Shown: positions 42,095 to 51,300, counted from the stretch's first letter. The stretch: DNA of 57,176 bases from Stenotrophomonas raiganjensis (SeqCode) (GCF_030658505.1 NZ_JAUTXR010000165.1:1-57176), one strand, 5' to 3'. Notes: generated by a model from the letters alone, not told the origin. Made by a program: numbers and translations.

Positions 42095-42237
42095 GAAAAC
42101 CCGGTCAACAACCATGTGTTTGCGCTTGTCAGTCGGCGCCACGTTTGCGTGGCGCCGGCTGGCAATCCGTTCGCGGTCCATGGCGGACGGTGCGTGGGGG
42201 TCTTCGGACCCGCCGGATTGGTTGTTGACCGGTTTTC
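42095..42237. repeat. Inverted-repeat cassette upstream of 42302 gene
   Basis: GAAAACCCGGTCAACAACC (42095-42113) is the reverse complement of GGTTGTTGACCGG-TTTTC (42220-42237) with one bulged base. Between the arms is a perfect GGCGCCACG-tttg-CGTGGCGCC hairpin (42135-42156). Confidence 0.65.
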
Positions 42238-42301
42238 GAGCCTCGCATCGTCCGCCACTTTTATCGGTGGCGCTGCTATCTGTCCTGTACGGAGCATTGC
42301 C

Positions 42302-42676
42302 ATGAACACATCGGACTTCCGTTCCCTGCACGCGCAGCACGACCCGGACAACGCCGAGGCCGAGGCCGAGCGCGAGCCGTCCCGCGACCCCAACGCCTTC
42401 GTCGCCACGCTGCGCCGCATCGGTAGCGGCGTGGCTGCAGACGGTCAGCCCTGGCCGGAGCGGCATCAATTGCCTGGGCGCTGCCTTCAGCTGGCGGATG
42501 CGGATTGCGCGCTAGCCGGATTGCGCGTGGTGGCGGAGCTGATGCTGGCTGCTGAGCGGACGCGGCAGAACGGCGCGCCCGAGGAGTACCTGGGGGATCG
42601 GGTGATGGAAGGCCTGAAGATGGCGTGCGTGGCGTTGACTGCGCAGGTGGCTGAGCGATTGCAAGTGCGGGAGTAG
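42302..42676 (+). CDS. Hypothetical protein, 124 residues
   Basis: MNTSDFRSLHAQHDPDNAEA with GGAG about 9 bp upstream. Acidic N-terminus, Ala-rich helical C-terminus (CALAGLRVVAELMLAAERTR, MACVALTAQVAERLQ). Normal high-GC codon use, unlike the genes after 43.2 kb. No recognised family. Preceded by the inverted-repeat cassette, whose flank matches sequence near the small gene at 34565. Confidence 0.6.
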   Translation: MNTSDFRSLHAQHDPDNAEAEAEREPSRDPNAFVATLRRIGSGVAADGQPWPERHQLPGRCLQLADADCALAGLRVVAELMLAAERTRQNGAPEEYLGDRVMEGLKMACVALTAQVAERLQVRE

Positions 42677-42774
42677 AGCGCGCTTCGCTACGTATATCGA
42701 ATGCAATGCTTCGGATCGTATGCACGACCTCACGCATTCACACAAGCCTCTTGGCCTCGAACACGGACCTCACT

Positions 42775-43176
42775 ATGCCAAGCTGGACTTTGCCTGCCCT
42801 CGCGACGGCATCGCTACTGGGATTGCTCATCGGCCGGGTGTATGTACCGGCCACCACCATGAATCTTGATATCTACCCAAGACTCACCGACTCGGAGTTC
42901 GCCATGTTTCGGGCCGAAGCCGCGAGCTTCGCCGAAGATTTGGTTTGCCTAGGGGTCACCATCGGAAAGCATGATCCCGGTGCGCAGTTCTTTGTCGTGA
43001 GCGTGCGCAGTGATCCCATCCTGTTCGTGGACAACTCTGGACCAAGCCTATTGGTCGTTACCATGCCTGCGGTTGCAGGCGATGCGATAGACCCGCATGG
43101 ATGGGACTCGCCAGAGAAACGAAGGAGACGTTTGAGGGAACCTGAGAGCAGCTGTCCTCGATTCGCATCCCAGTAG
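42775..43176 (+). CDS. Membrane-anchored hypothetical protein
   Basis: 133 residues from MPSWTLPALATASLLGLLIG, giving a single N-terminal helix and a soluble remainder (FAMFRAEAASFAEDLVCLGV, AQFFVVSVRSDPILFVDNSG). The basic C-terminus (EKRRRRLREPE) could be a degraded tail. No family. An in-frame ATG at 42706 would place the helix internally and was not used. Confidence 0.5.
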   Translation: MPSWTLPALATASLLGLLIGRVYVPATTMNLDIYPRLTDSEFAMFRAEAASFAEDLVCLGVTIGKHDPGAQFFVVSVRSDPILFVDNSGPSLLVVTMPAVAGDAIDPHGWDSPEKRRRRLREPESSCPRFASQ

Positions 43177-43283
43177 CCCCCACCTGCACTCTGACCCAGC
43201 AGCTAAACGCGTCAATCTATGACACAAGCAACCCGGTTCTGGCTAGAATCCTGGGCACTTAGCATCTGGGACAGGGATCTAGG

Positions 43284-44228
43284 ATGGAACTCCCATTCGA
43301 GGTGGGCGCGCTCTACAACCGTCAAAAGGAGATCCATGGCGTATTTGGCGGGCAGCAGCAAGGCGGCATTTCGACACCCAAAGAGCATCCGCTAGTCATC
43401 GCGTTCACTGGCGAGGCCGGTGTTTCTCATGGCTACCATGATTTCTGGGACGATGACGAGATTTTTCATTACTTCGGCGAGGGCCAAGTCGGAGACATGA
43501 AGTATGTGGCGGGCAACCGAGCCATCGGCGAGCACACCAAGGATGGCAAGACGCTCGTAGTGTTTCAGATGATGGGTAAGGGGCGGCCCTACCGATACCT
43601 TGGTAGGTTTATGTGCCAGTCCTCCTACGTTCAACCTGGCACGCTAGATCGAGAAGGGCAGCCACGATCTGCCATCGTGTTCCGCTTGAGATCACTGGAA
43701 GCCTCGCTGGGCCTCGCGGCAAGTGAGACGGACCAAGCAGAGATCGATGCCGCTACCGATGTCGTCGGCGCGACGAGCGCAAGGCGCGAAACCGAGGTGC
43801 GGACGAAGCAGCGCCTATTCCGTGAGCGCCTGATCGGCGTTGAAAAGGGTTGCCGACTGACGGGCATTGAGGACCTTAGATTCCTTCGCGCAAGCCATAT
43901 CAAGCCCTGGGCACATAGTACTCATAGTGAGAGAGTTGATGGTGAAAACGGCCTTCTGTTGGCTCCGCATGCGGACATGCTGTTTGACCGGGGATGGATC
44001 AGCTTTTCGTCCAGCGGTAGCCTACTCGTGTCGAATGACTTGCCTGCTGAAGTAGAAACTGGACTCGGCCTGAATTTAGATGAAACTCTTCGACGCGGGG
44101 TCTTCTCACAGCAGCAGCTCATATTTCTTGAATTTCACCGAGATATCGTTTTTCAGAACAGGGCCCGCCGCCCTCTGGCAGGGCGACACGCCGCCCATAA
44201 CATTTCAAAAAAGAAATTCCAACCATAG
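43284..44228 (+). CDS. SRA-like/HNH protein, predicted type IV restriction enzyme
   Basis: 314 residues. The N-terminus, MELPFEVGALYNRQKEIHGV, then FGGQQQGGIST, HDFWDDDEIFHYFGEGQVGD and MKYVAGNRAIGEHTKDGKTL, resembles the SRA-like modified-base reader of ScoMcrA-type HNH proteins. The C-terminus has HNH_2: LRASHIKPWA (His205), ERVDGENGLLLAPHADMLFD (Asn222, His229). This is the layout of modification-dependent endonucleases. Lower GC than flanking core DNA. The C-terminal HALF matches the EVE-HNH protein at 25717. The KAP NTPase follows after 184 bp on the same strand. Substrate modification is not predictable from sequence. Confidence 0.8.
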   Translation: MELPFEVGALYNRQKEIHGVFGGQQQGGISTPKEHPLVIAFTGEAGVSHGYHDFWDDDEIFHYFGEGQVGDMKYVAGNRAIGEHTKDGKTLVVFQMMGKGRPYRYLGRFMCQSSYVQPGTLDREGQPRSAIVFRLRSLEASLGLAASETDQAEIDAATDVVGATSARRETEVRTKQRLFRERLIGVEKGCRLTGIEDLRFLRASHIKPWAHSTHSERVDGENGLLLAPHADMLFDRGWISFSSSGSLLVSNDLPAEVETGLGLNLDETLRRGVFSQQQLIFLEFHRDIVFQNRARRPLAGRHAAHNISKKKFQP

Positions 44229-44412
44229 CCCTTAACGCCGATCAGTCTTTTTGTGATTCCACCGCCGCATTGCGGAATATTGCTTCCCCAATTAATGGAC
44301 TCGTAGCCCATTTCACACTTTCACCGCTTCCAATCGAGCGCTGGCCCTAGCTGAACCCGGTGCGACGCCTGCCATTAATCGGCACACAGCCTGCACAAAA
44401 CAGGATCATGAA

Positions 44413-45804
44413 ATGCCAAGAAAGTTAATTAGAGCGTCTCAAGTAGATGTAAAGAGAGGAAGCCCTTGGGAGAATGACATATTCGACCGAAAACGAGCGG
44501 GGGAGATGCTATGTAATCTAATCCTTTCACTTGACCAGCCATTCGTCATCGCTATCAACGGCGGCTGGGGTTCCGGAAAGACTGTCTTCTTAAGACGTTT
44601 GGGCGAGCACCTAAAAACTCAAACCCCCAGATCGCACTCAGTCTACTTGGATGCATGGAGCACCGACTGGCATGATGATCCGCTCCTAGCGCTAGTGCTC
44701 GCGGTTAATGAAACCTTGGCAGCTGCGGGTTACGTCAAATCTGGTGAGTTGGGCCGAAAAGTAGTCGGAAACGCAGCTCAGCTTGCTGCACCGACCGCTA
44801 TGATTACCGCACACCTGCTCGCTCCAGGGACCGGACCAATTGCCGGAGCAGTTGCGAAAGCGGGTGCCGAAGCAATCAAATCAGCATCAGATAGGGCTAG
44901 AGCGAAACGGGGGCTGGAAGATTCACTCAAGGAAGCCAGAGATCTTCTTTTGCAACGACAGAGTGGCCGACCAATTTCTGGACAGGTAGTCGTAATAATT
45001 GATGAACTGGATCGATGCCGCCCCGATTACGCCATAAGAATGCTGGAACGGATTAAGCACCTGTTCCACATTGCCGGCTATGTGTTTGTAATTGCAACAG
45101 ACAATGTCAACTTGCGCGGCGCGGTAAAGACCGTGTACGGCCATGAAACCGATGGAGAACAATATCTCAGGAAGTTTTTTGACTTTGAGATGCACCTGAG
45201 GCGTCCCGACCCCCTCCAGTTCACAAAGGCCCTTATCGAACAGTTCGAAATACTCCCAAGAAATTGGATGGAGAGTCCAAAATGGAGGTCGCTTGAGCTA
45301 AAGAATTTCCACCTGAGCGAGCCCCTCGATAGTGAAGAACAATGGTTAGAGGCGATCTCTGAGTATTGTCGCTGTAGCGAAAAATTTTCTCTATCACTCC
45401 GGGATCAGGCTCAGGCATTCTCTCTTCTCAACGCCATGATGCTTACGCACAGAGATCGTCAAGCGTTCCTCCCCCCTGTCGCGGCCTTTCTATCTTGTCT
45501 AAGATTCGGGCATGAACGTGCATTTGATCTAATTAAGACCGGCGGAATAGATTCACTTAGAAAAGTGGCCGCCGACCACCAGAGATATGGGGTTCCCAGC
45601 GATTACCTACTGACATTATGCAGGCTACTGGAACGACCCGAGAACAGATGGGCAGAAACACTTACCTCTTTGCAGGCTGAGACGTCGACCTCCAACTTCG
45701 CTGAGAGAATTTCGGCAAGACTGGGAGCTGCAAACGAATGGTCAAAATTACCAATTATGCTGAACGACATCATCTTCATGGTGAATGACACCATTCAAAA
45801 TTAA
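44413..45804 (+). CDS. KAP-family P-loop NTPase
   Basis: 463 residues. AINGGWGSGKTVFLRRLGEH is Walker A (about 50-57), VYLDAWSTDWHDDP is the KAP strand 2 signature, and VVVIIDELDRCRPDYAIRML is Walker B with the family DELDRC. Between them lies a hydrophobic insert (118-150: QLAAPTAMITAHLLAPGTGP) that in KAP NTPases provides membrane segments. KAP proteins include the phage-exclusion factor PifA. AT-richer codon use marks it as acquired. It may work with the HNH gene upstream or alone. AGGATCATGAA precedes the ATG. Confidence 0.88.
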   Translation: MPRKLIRASQVDVKRGSPWENDIFDRKRAGEMLCNLILSLDQPFVIAINGGWGSGKTVFLRRLGEHLKTQTPRSHSVYLDAWSTDWHDDPLLALVLAVNETLAAAGYVKSGELGRKVVGNAAQLAAPTAMITAHLLAPGTGPIAGAVAKAGAEAIKSASDRARAKRGLEDSLKEARDLLLQRQSGRPISGQVVVIIDELDRCRPDYAIRMLERIKHLFHIAGYVFVIATDNVNLRGAVKTVYGHETDGEQYLRKFFDFEMHLRRPDPLQFTKALIEQFEILPRNWMESPKWRSLELKNFHLSEPLDSEEQWLEAISEYCRCSEKFSLSLRDQAQAFSLLNAMMLTHRDRQAFLPPVAAFLSCLRFGHERAFDLIKTGGIDSLRKVAADHQRYGVPSDYLLTLCRLLERPENRWAETLTSLQAETSTSNFAERISARLGAANEWSKLPIMLNDIIFMVNDTIQN

Positions 45805-45877
45805 AAATTCCGATTGCACATTAATTTCCCAGCCGCAACCTCGGCGCTGGATAACAGTTAATTAATCAATACCAGCA

Positions 45878-47977
45878 TCACCTTCTCTTTTTCTTGGTCG
45901 CTGCGCCCCCCCCTGAAGCGCCCATCTGGTCACCAGCGTACATTCGAATATGTGCATCTAGGACCCTCTCTATCATCAAGTCGCCCGCATCCACTTTTTC
46001 TGGATTTCTAAGCTTGGAGAGGACGGTAACTAGCTGTTGAGCTTGAAACTTCACGACCACGATGCCTTTTGCATAGAGCTCGCGATACGTTTCCAACTCA
46101 GCCCCTCTCCGAAGACCATGCTCCGGGTCGCGACAGATAATGAATGCTAGCGATCCAAACTCCCCGCCCAGCAATGACATTGCCTGCTTGTAGTCTTCAG
46201 AAACAACCTTTAGGTCATTCTTAACAATAAACACGACCCTTCTAGACTTGTATCCTGAAAGAACTTTTGACCATCCTCCGCCCCCCTGATTGGTCGCAAC
46301 AACATTGCGTCGAGATGGTTGCCGGCAGTCAATATCCAACTGGACATTGGTTAGACTCTTTGAGAAAGATATTTCGATGGCTCGTTTACACCAGGCTTCA
46401 AACTGACACTGACCACTACCACCAACTGGAATCGGATTAAGCTCGTTCATGAGCTGTCCGAGTATACGTTTTCGTTGCTCACCACTTTGCGACTCAATGG
46501 CGATTTCGTACTCGTCATAGATTTCTTCGGCCTCACCCTGAGTCAACTCATAACCACTGATATTTAACGCAGGCCAATAGCAAGGATGAACAAGGAAAGT
46601 ATCACTATCGGTTAAAACCTTGTCGAATCGCTTCCCGTCATGTGAATATACGAAACTAGCTAACTTCCGATCGTAGACACCTACAAAACCGATTCCGTAG
46701 AGCGCCTTAAGAACCTCCTCCGCCGTCCCAAGAATATTAAAGTGCTGCAACTCGGAAACAGAGAGATCCGGCAGACCCATCACCTTTTCTATCTTTGAAA
46801 TTACTTCGGACAGTTTCAGCTTCGCCTCACCATTGGAGAACTCAGCAGTCAAGGAGCTAACACCGGGGAAAACAGCTTCGTACTCTTTACCGAGATCATT
46901 GAATCTCGTCATTGAAATCGACTTAGCCGACTCATCAAAATCCGCCTCAATGAGCACCTGACGATTTTGCCTCTGTGCCTGATAGAAGGCTGTATTTAAC
47001 AATGCAATGACATCACGCGGACGATAGAGGGTAAACCTAAGGCAACGACGAAACCCCTCTCGGCCATGAAGTTCGTTAGCCGTAATTGAGTTCCACACCT
47101 TAACATCGCTTTCCTTTGACGACCCGAATGCATATCTAATTCTGTTCGCAACCAGATAGAAAAGCTCCTGATGATCCCAATGAAGCCGGAGTACTTGAGA
47201 TTCAAGATTTCTAGTAAAATCCCTATCCTCCGACTCGATAGCCCTCAGCATATTGTCTCGAATAAAGACTATCGCTCTAAAGTTTCCAGGAAGCGCAGAT
47301 CTCAGGTCGTCAGTTCCGTAAAGAATCCCGTCAATAATACTTGTACCGATCACGTCGGGCTCGTAGCCCTCATCCAAGCGATCCACAAGCAGCACATATT
47401 CCCGGCGCGCCTCCATGAGGAATCTAGAAACTTCAACTGACAATCGCTCGACGGATAGGAAGCCCGAGATCTCAGCGACCCTCTCTTCTTCGTCAGGAAA
47501 TTCAGATCGAAATTGCTTCAGAATTGAGCGCATTCTTTCGACGGGCGTGGAACCGCGTTTCCGCCAATTTTGGATAGTAGCAACAAGCGTTGCATCGCGC
47601 TCTAGTACTGACTTTGCCTTGTAGTCATCCAGAAGCTGGGTACATATCTCCAGGAGAATTGTGTACTTCCAAGCAATTTTGATTCCCGCTCTGATCCTGG
47701 GAAGACTGTCACCAAACATACTCGCCAGAGGTCGAAGTCCCATCATCTGTTCTTCAAGCGGAGCAATAGTTATCACTGGAGTGCGTCTATCACCCCACAC
47801 TCTGCTTAGGCGATATGTGATCGCGCTTTTCCCAGTTCCGCGTCTACCGACTACGATGAATCGATCCACGCTTTCGAAGAGTGCGCGATAGTCCTGCCAT
47901 TCGTAGAATGATTCATCTAAAGCTTTGTGATCATTCTCACCGCGAACATCACCGAACGCATTGGGTTTTGCGATCAT
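45878..47977 (-). CDS. Sll1717-type P-loop ATPase with degenerate nuclease-like C-terminus
   Basis: 699 residues. FGDVRGENDHKALDESFYEW precedes FIVVGRRGTGKSAITYRLSR (Walker A, 44-51); YVLLVDRLDEGYEPD is Walker B. This start and spacing match Sll1717-family P-loop ATPases. A winged-helix-like middle follows (HFNILGTAEEVLKALYGIGF). The C-terminus (about 520-650) looks like a PD-(D/E)XK fold: CQFEAWCKRAIEISFSKSLT, VQLDID, SRRVVFIVKNDLKVVSEDYK; the (D/E)xK position reads I-V-K, so catalysis is doubtful. GGAGG precedes the ATG at 47977. Strongly AT-rich. Likely a STAND-like or AAA-type defence protein (inference). Confidence 0.78.
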   Translation of the reverse strand: MIAKPNAFGDVRGENDHKALDESFYEWQDYRALFESVDRFIVVGRRGTGKSAITYRLSRVWGDRRTPVITIAPLEEQMMGLRPLASMFGDSLPRIRAGIKIAWKYTILLEICTQLLDDYKAKSVLERDATLVATIQNWRKRGSTPVERMRSILKQFRSEFPDEEERVAEISGFLSVERLSVEVSRFLMEARREYVLLVDRLDEGYEPDVIGTSIIDGILYGTDDLRSALPGNFRAIVFIRDNMLRAIESEDRDFTRNLESQVLRLHWDHQELFYLVANRIRYAFGSSKESDVKVWNSITANELHGREGFRRCLRFTLYRPRDVIALLNTAFYQAQRQNRQVLIEADFDESAKSISMTRFNDLGKEYEAVFPGVSSLTAEFSNGEAKLKLSEVISKIEKVMGLPDLSVSELQHFNILGTAEEVLKALYGIGFVGVYDRKLASFVYSHDGKRFDKVLTDSDTFLVHPCYWPALNISGYELTQGEAEEIYDEYEIAIESQSGEQRKRILGQLMNELNPIPVGGSGQCQFEAWCKRAIEISFSKSLTNVQLDIDCRQPSRRNVVATNQGGGGWSKVLSGYKSRRVVFIVKNDLKVVSEDYKQAMSLLGGEFGSLAFIICRDPEHGLRRGAELETYRELYAKGIVVVKFQAQQLVTVLSKLRNPEKVDAGDLMIERVLDAHIRMYAGDQMGASGGGAATKKKRR

Positions 47978-48000
47978 TGCTCCTCCTTGAACCTCTGGCA

Positions 48001-48031
48001 AAAAAAAGAGGGCAGCGAATAGCTGCCCTCT
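48001..48031 (-). terminator. Strong aceE terminator
   Basis: AGAGGGCAGC-N5-GCTGCCCTCT, a perfect 10-bp stem followed on the minus strand by a run of seven T. It lies 14 bp after the aceE stop and insulates the acquired ATPase gene. Confidence 0.95.
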
Positions 48032-48044
48032 TCTAAAGTATCAA

Positions 48045-50732
48045 TCAAACCCCAACAGGATTAGCCTTCTCGGGATCAATCTTGTACTGCTTGATAGCCC
48101 GGGCCACATCCTTCGCGGTCATCTTCCCTTCCTTCGCCAGCGCCGCAATCGCGGCATGGGCGATGTAGTAGCGATCCACCTCGAAGAACCGGCGCAGGTT
48201 CGCACGCGTATCCGAACGGCCGAAACCATCCGTACCCAGCACCGTGTACGACATCGGCACGAACGCGCGAATCTGGTCCGCATACGCACGCACATAGTCG
48301 GTGGCGGCAATCGCCGGGCCCTGGCGGCCTTCCAGCAGCTCGGTCACGTAGGCCTTGCGCTGCTCACCTTCCGGATGCAGGCGGTTGGCACGTTCCACGT
48401 CGAAACCATCGCGACGCAGTTCGTTGAAGCTCGGGCAGCTCCAGATATCGGCGGTCACGCCGAAGTCCTTGTCCAGCAGCTCGGCGGCGGCAATGGCTTC
48501 GCGCAGGATGGTGCCCGAACCCAGCAGCTGCACGCGCAGCTCGCCCTTCTTCGGCTTGCCGGCGTCGGTCAGCAGGTACATGCCCTTGATGATGCCTTCG
48601 GCGGCACCTTCCGGCATTTCCGGGTGGGTGTAGTTCTCGTTCATCAGGGTGACGTAGTAATACTCGTCCACCTGGTCTTCCATCATGCGCTTGGTGCCGT
48701 GCTGCAGCACCACGGTCACTTCGAAGCCGAAGGTCGGGTCGTAGCTGCGCACGTTCGGAATGCCACCGGCCACCAGATGGCTGAAGCCATCTTCGTGCTG
48801 CAGGCCTTCACCGTTCAGCGTGGTGCGGCCGGCGGTGCCGCCCAGCAGGAAGCCGCGGGTACGCATGTCCGCCGCCTGCCAGGCCAGGTCGCCCACGCGC
48901 TGGAAGCCGAACATCGAGTAGTAGATGTAGAACGGCAGCATCGGCACGTTGCTGACCGAGTAGCTGGTACCGGCGGCCATCCACGAGGCGATGGCGCCCG
49001 GCTCGCTGATGCCCTGCTGCAGCACCTGGCCGCTCTGGTCTTCGCGGTAGAACATCAGCTGGTCGGCGTCGACCGGCTTGTACTTCTGGCCGAACGGCGC
49101 GTAGATGCCGATCTGGCGGAACAGGCCTTCCATGCCGAAGGTACGGGCTTCGTCGGCCACGATCGGCACGATGTGCGGGCCCAGTTCCTTGTCGCGCAGG
49201 GTGATGTTCAGGCTCTGCACGAACGCCATGGTGGTGGAGTAGCTGCGCTCGCCGCTGCTCTTCAGCAGGCGCTCGTAGGCGTCCAGCTTCGGTGCCACGA
49301 AGGTCTTGTCGGCCTTGCGGCGGCGCTGCGGCAGGTAACCACCCAGCGCGGCACGGCGTTCCTGCAGGTACTGCACTTCCGGCGAATCCGGGCCCGGGTG
49401 GTAGAACGGCACCTGGCCATCGGCCAGCTGCGCGTCGGTCACCGGAATGTTGAAGCGGTCGCGGAAGTGGCGCACCGCTTCGTCGTCCAGCTTCTTGGTC
49501 TGGTGGGTCGGGTTCAGTGCCTCACCGGCGCTGCCCATGCCGTAACCCTTCACGGTCTTGGCCAGGATGACGGTCGGCATGCCCTTGGTGTTCACGGCCT
49601 GGTGGTAGGCGGCGTACACCTTGTGCGGGTCGTGGCCACCACGGTTCAGGCGCCAGATGTCGTCGTCGGAAAGACCGGCCACCATGGCGGCGGTTTCCGG
49701 GTACTTGCCGAAGAAATGCTCGCGGGTATACGCGCCGCCGAAGGCCTTGCAGTTCTGGTATTCGCCGTCGACGGTTTCCATCATCAGCTTCTTCAGGACG
49801 CCGTCGCTGTCCTTGGCCAGCAGGGCATCCCAGTAACCGCCCCACAGCAGCTTGATCACGTTCCAGCCGCCGCCACGGAACACGCCTTCCAGTTCCTGGA
49901 TGATCTTGCCGTTGCCGCGCACCGGGCCGTCCAGGCGCTGCAGGTTGCAGTTCACCACGAAGATCAGGTTGTCCAGGCCTTCACGGCCGGCCAGGGCGAT
50001 GGCACCCAGGGTTTCCGGCTCGTCGCTCTCGCCGTCGCCGATGAAGCACCACACCTTGCGGTCGGACTTCTCGATCAGGCCACGGTTTTCCAGGTAGCGC
50101 ATGAACTGCGCCTGGTAGATGGCGGCCAGCGGGCCCAGGCCCATCGACACGGTCGGGGTCTGCCAGTACTCCGGCATCAGCCACGGGTGCGGGTACGACG
50201 ACAGGCCGCCGCCGTCCACTTCCATGCGGAACTTGTCCAGCTGCTCTTCGCTGATGCGGCCTTCCAGGAAGGAACGCGCGTAGATGCCCGGGGCGCTGTG
50301 GCCCTGGATGAACAGCAGGTCGCCCGGGTGGTTTTCGCTCGGGGCGCGCCAGAAGTGGTTGAAGCCCACGTCGTACAGGGTGGCGCCGGAGGCGAACGAG
50401 GCGATGTGGCCGCCCAGGTCTCCCGGCTTGCGGTTGGCGCGGACCACGGTGGCCATCGCGTTCCAGCGGATGATCGAACGGATGCGCCATTCCAGCTCGG
50501 CATTGCCCGGGCTCTTGGCCTCGAACTGCGGCTCGATGGTGTTGACGTACTCGGTGGTGGGAGAGAACGGCAGGTAGGCGCCCGAACGACGGGTCAGTTC
50601 CACCATGCCTTCCAGCAGCTGATGCGCGCGCTCGGAGCCCTCGACATCAATAACGGCCTTCAACGACTCGATCCACTCCTGGGTTTCCACAGGATTCGGG
50701 TCGTTGTTCAGCACCTCGTTCAACCAGTTCAT
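48045..50732 (-). CDS. aceE: Pyruvate dehydrogenase E1 (homodimeric)
   Basis: 895 residues, normal for AceE of the alpha2 type. MNWLNEVLNNDPNPVETQEW, then the thiamine-diphosphate site (GDGESDEPETLGAI, NCNLQRLDGPVRGNGKIIQE), then YYVTLMNENYTHPEMPEGAA and GSGTILREAIAAAELL. It decarboxylates pyruvate and reductively acetylates the lipoyl groups of AceF, feeding acetyl-CoA to the TCA cycle. aceF and lpd are not adjacent, unlike enterobacteria. GGGAG precedes the ATG at 50732. A TATACA -10-like element is visible on the minus strand near 50771. Confidence 0.97.
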   Translation of the reverse strand: MNWLNEVLNNDPNPVETQEWIESLKAVIDVEGSERAHQLLEGMVELTRRSGAYLPFSPTTEYVNTIEPQFEAKSPGNAELEWRIRSIIRWNAMATVVRANRKPGDLGGHIASFASGATLYDVGFNHFWRAPSENHPGDLLFIQGHSAPGIYARSFLEGRISEEQLDKFRMEVDGGGLSSYPHPWLMPEYWQTPTVSMGLGPLAAIYQAQFMRYLENRGLIEKSDRKVWCFIGDGESDEPETLGAIALAGREGLDNLIFVVNCNLQRLDGPVRGNGKIIQELEGVFRGGGWNVIKLLWGGYWDALLAKDSDGVLKKLMMETVDGEYQNCKAFGGAYTREHFFGKYPETAAMVAGLSDDDIWRLNRGGHDPHKVYAAYHQAVNTKGMPTVILAKTVKGYGMGSAGEALNPTHQTKKLDDEAVRHFRDRFNIPVTDAQLADGQVPFYHPGPDSPEVQYLQERRAALGGYLPQRRRKADKTFVAPKLDAYERLLKSSGERSYSTTMAFVQSLNITLRDKELGPHIVPIVADEARTFGMEGLFRQIGIYAPFGQKYKPVDADQLMFYREDQSGQVLQQGISEPGAIASWMAAGTSYSVSNVPMLPFYIYYSMFGFQRVGDLAWQAADMRTRGFLLGGTAGRTTLNGEGLQHEDGFSHLVAGGIPNVRSYDPTFGFEVTVVLQHGTKRMMEDQVDEYYYVTLMNENYTHPEMPEGAAEGIIKGMYLLTDAGKPKKGELRVQLLGSGTILREAIAAAELLDKDFGVTADIWSCPSFNELRRDGFDVERANRLHPEGEQRKAYVTELLEGRQGPAIAATDYVRAYADQIRAFVPMSYTVLGTDGFGRSDTRANLRRFFEVDRYYIAHAAIAALAKEGKMTAKDVARAIKQYKIDPEKANPVGV

Positions 50733-50834
50733 TAGCGCTCCCATAACCGCACGCACGCGCGCGACTGTTGTATAGATTTCTAGACCGCAAAGTGTAGCGC
50801 ACCAAGGGCTTTCGTCACTTGGCTACGCTGGCGT

Positions 50835-51086
50835 ATGGATGCAACCGGCCAGTGTCCGCAAGGGGCTTGCCAGGCCGTGCGAGGGCGCATCGGCGGGCCT
50901 TGGCGGCTGCGCAGGGTGTCGCTTCCGGACCGCTGCACCCATGTGCAGGACGCAGTGTTACTGCTGCCGATGACCGTTGTGGGGCAGCCGGACCCCCTGC
51001 TGTATCGACGTGGCGTGCTGGCGCTGAACCGGCGACAACATGTCGCACCTGCCTCTGGATCGGACCCGGTGGCGCCCTCAGGGTAG
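50835..51086 (+). CDS. Doubtful small CDS (83 residues)
   Basis: MDATGQCPQGACQAVRGRIG, later VQDAVLLLPMTVVGQPDPLL and YRRGVLALNRRQHVAP. The hydrophobic middle looks protein-like, but the Shine-Dalgarno is weak and no family is known. A strong plus-strand terminator lies 73 bp downstream, so this interval is transcribed either as this gene or as a small RNA. Confidence 0.35.
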   Translation: MDATGQCPQGACQAVRGRIGGPWRLRRVSLPDRCTHVQDAVLLLPMTVVGQPDPLLYRRGVLALNRRQHVAPASGSDPVAPSG

Positions 51087-51158
51087 GCCGTGAGTGTCGG
51101 CCTCGCCCGCTTCGGTCCGCCGTCTGGCCCTGCCTCACTCCCTTCCACAGCGTTGCCC

Positions 51159-51186
51159 GGGGCGCCCTGCAAAGGGCGCCCCTTTT
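51159..51186 (+). terminator. Rho-independent terminator, plus strand
   Basis: GGGGCGCCCT-gcaa-AGGGCGCCCC followed by TTTT. Ten-bp perfect stem with a GNRA tetraloop. It has no obvious protein gene upstream on its strand. Confidence 0.85.
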
Positions 51187-51253
51187 GCTGTGCGCGCGGC
51201 GGGCCGTGGCCCAAAACCACCGCGCTTGTGGCCGGATCGATGATTGCTGGCTT

Positions 51254-51298
51254 CGATATATCGATATATCGTTTGCGCACTCGTTTACCGATATATCG
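51254..51298. promoter_or_regulatory. Operator with three CGATATATCG palindromes
   Basis: Exact 10-bp palindromes at 51254-51263, 51262-51271 (overlapping by 2) and 51289-51298. The last ends 2 bp before the padR-like ATG. It probably combines operator and -10 elements for autorepression. Confidence 0.8.
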
Positions 51299-51300
51299 AA

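Noticed and set aside
42095..42237. Integron attC site
   Set aside because: The bulged inverted repeat is suggestive, but no GTTRRRY core or cassette array is visible, so it is listed only as an inverted repeat.
48156..50735. 859-codon plus-strand frame opposite aceE
   Set aside because: An antisense artefact of high-GC codon bias; aceE is certain and the antisense translation is His/Val/Gln-rich without any domain.
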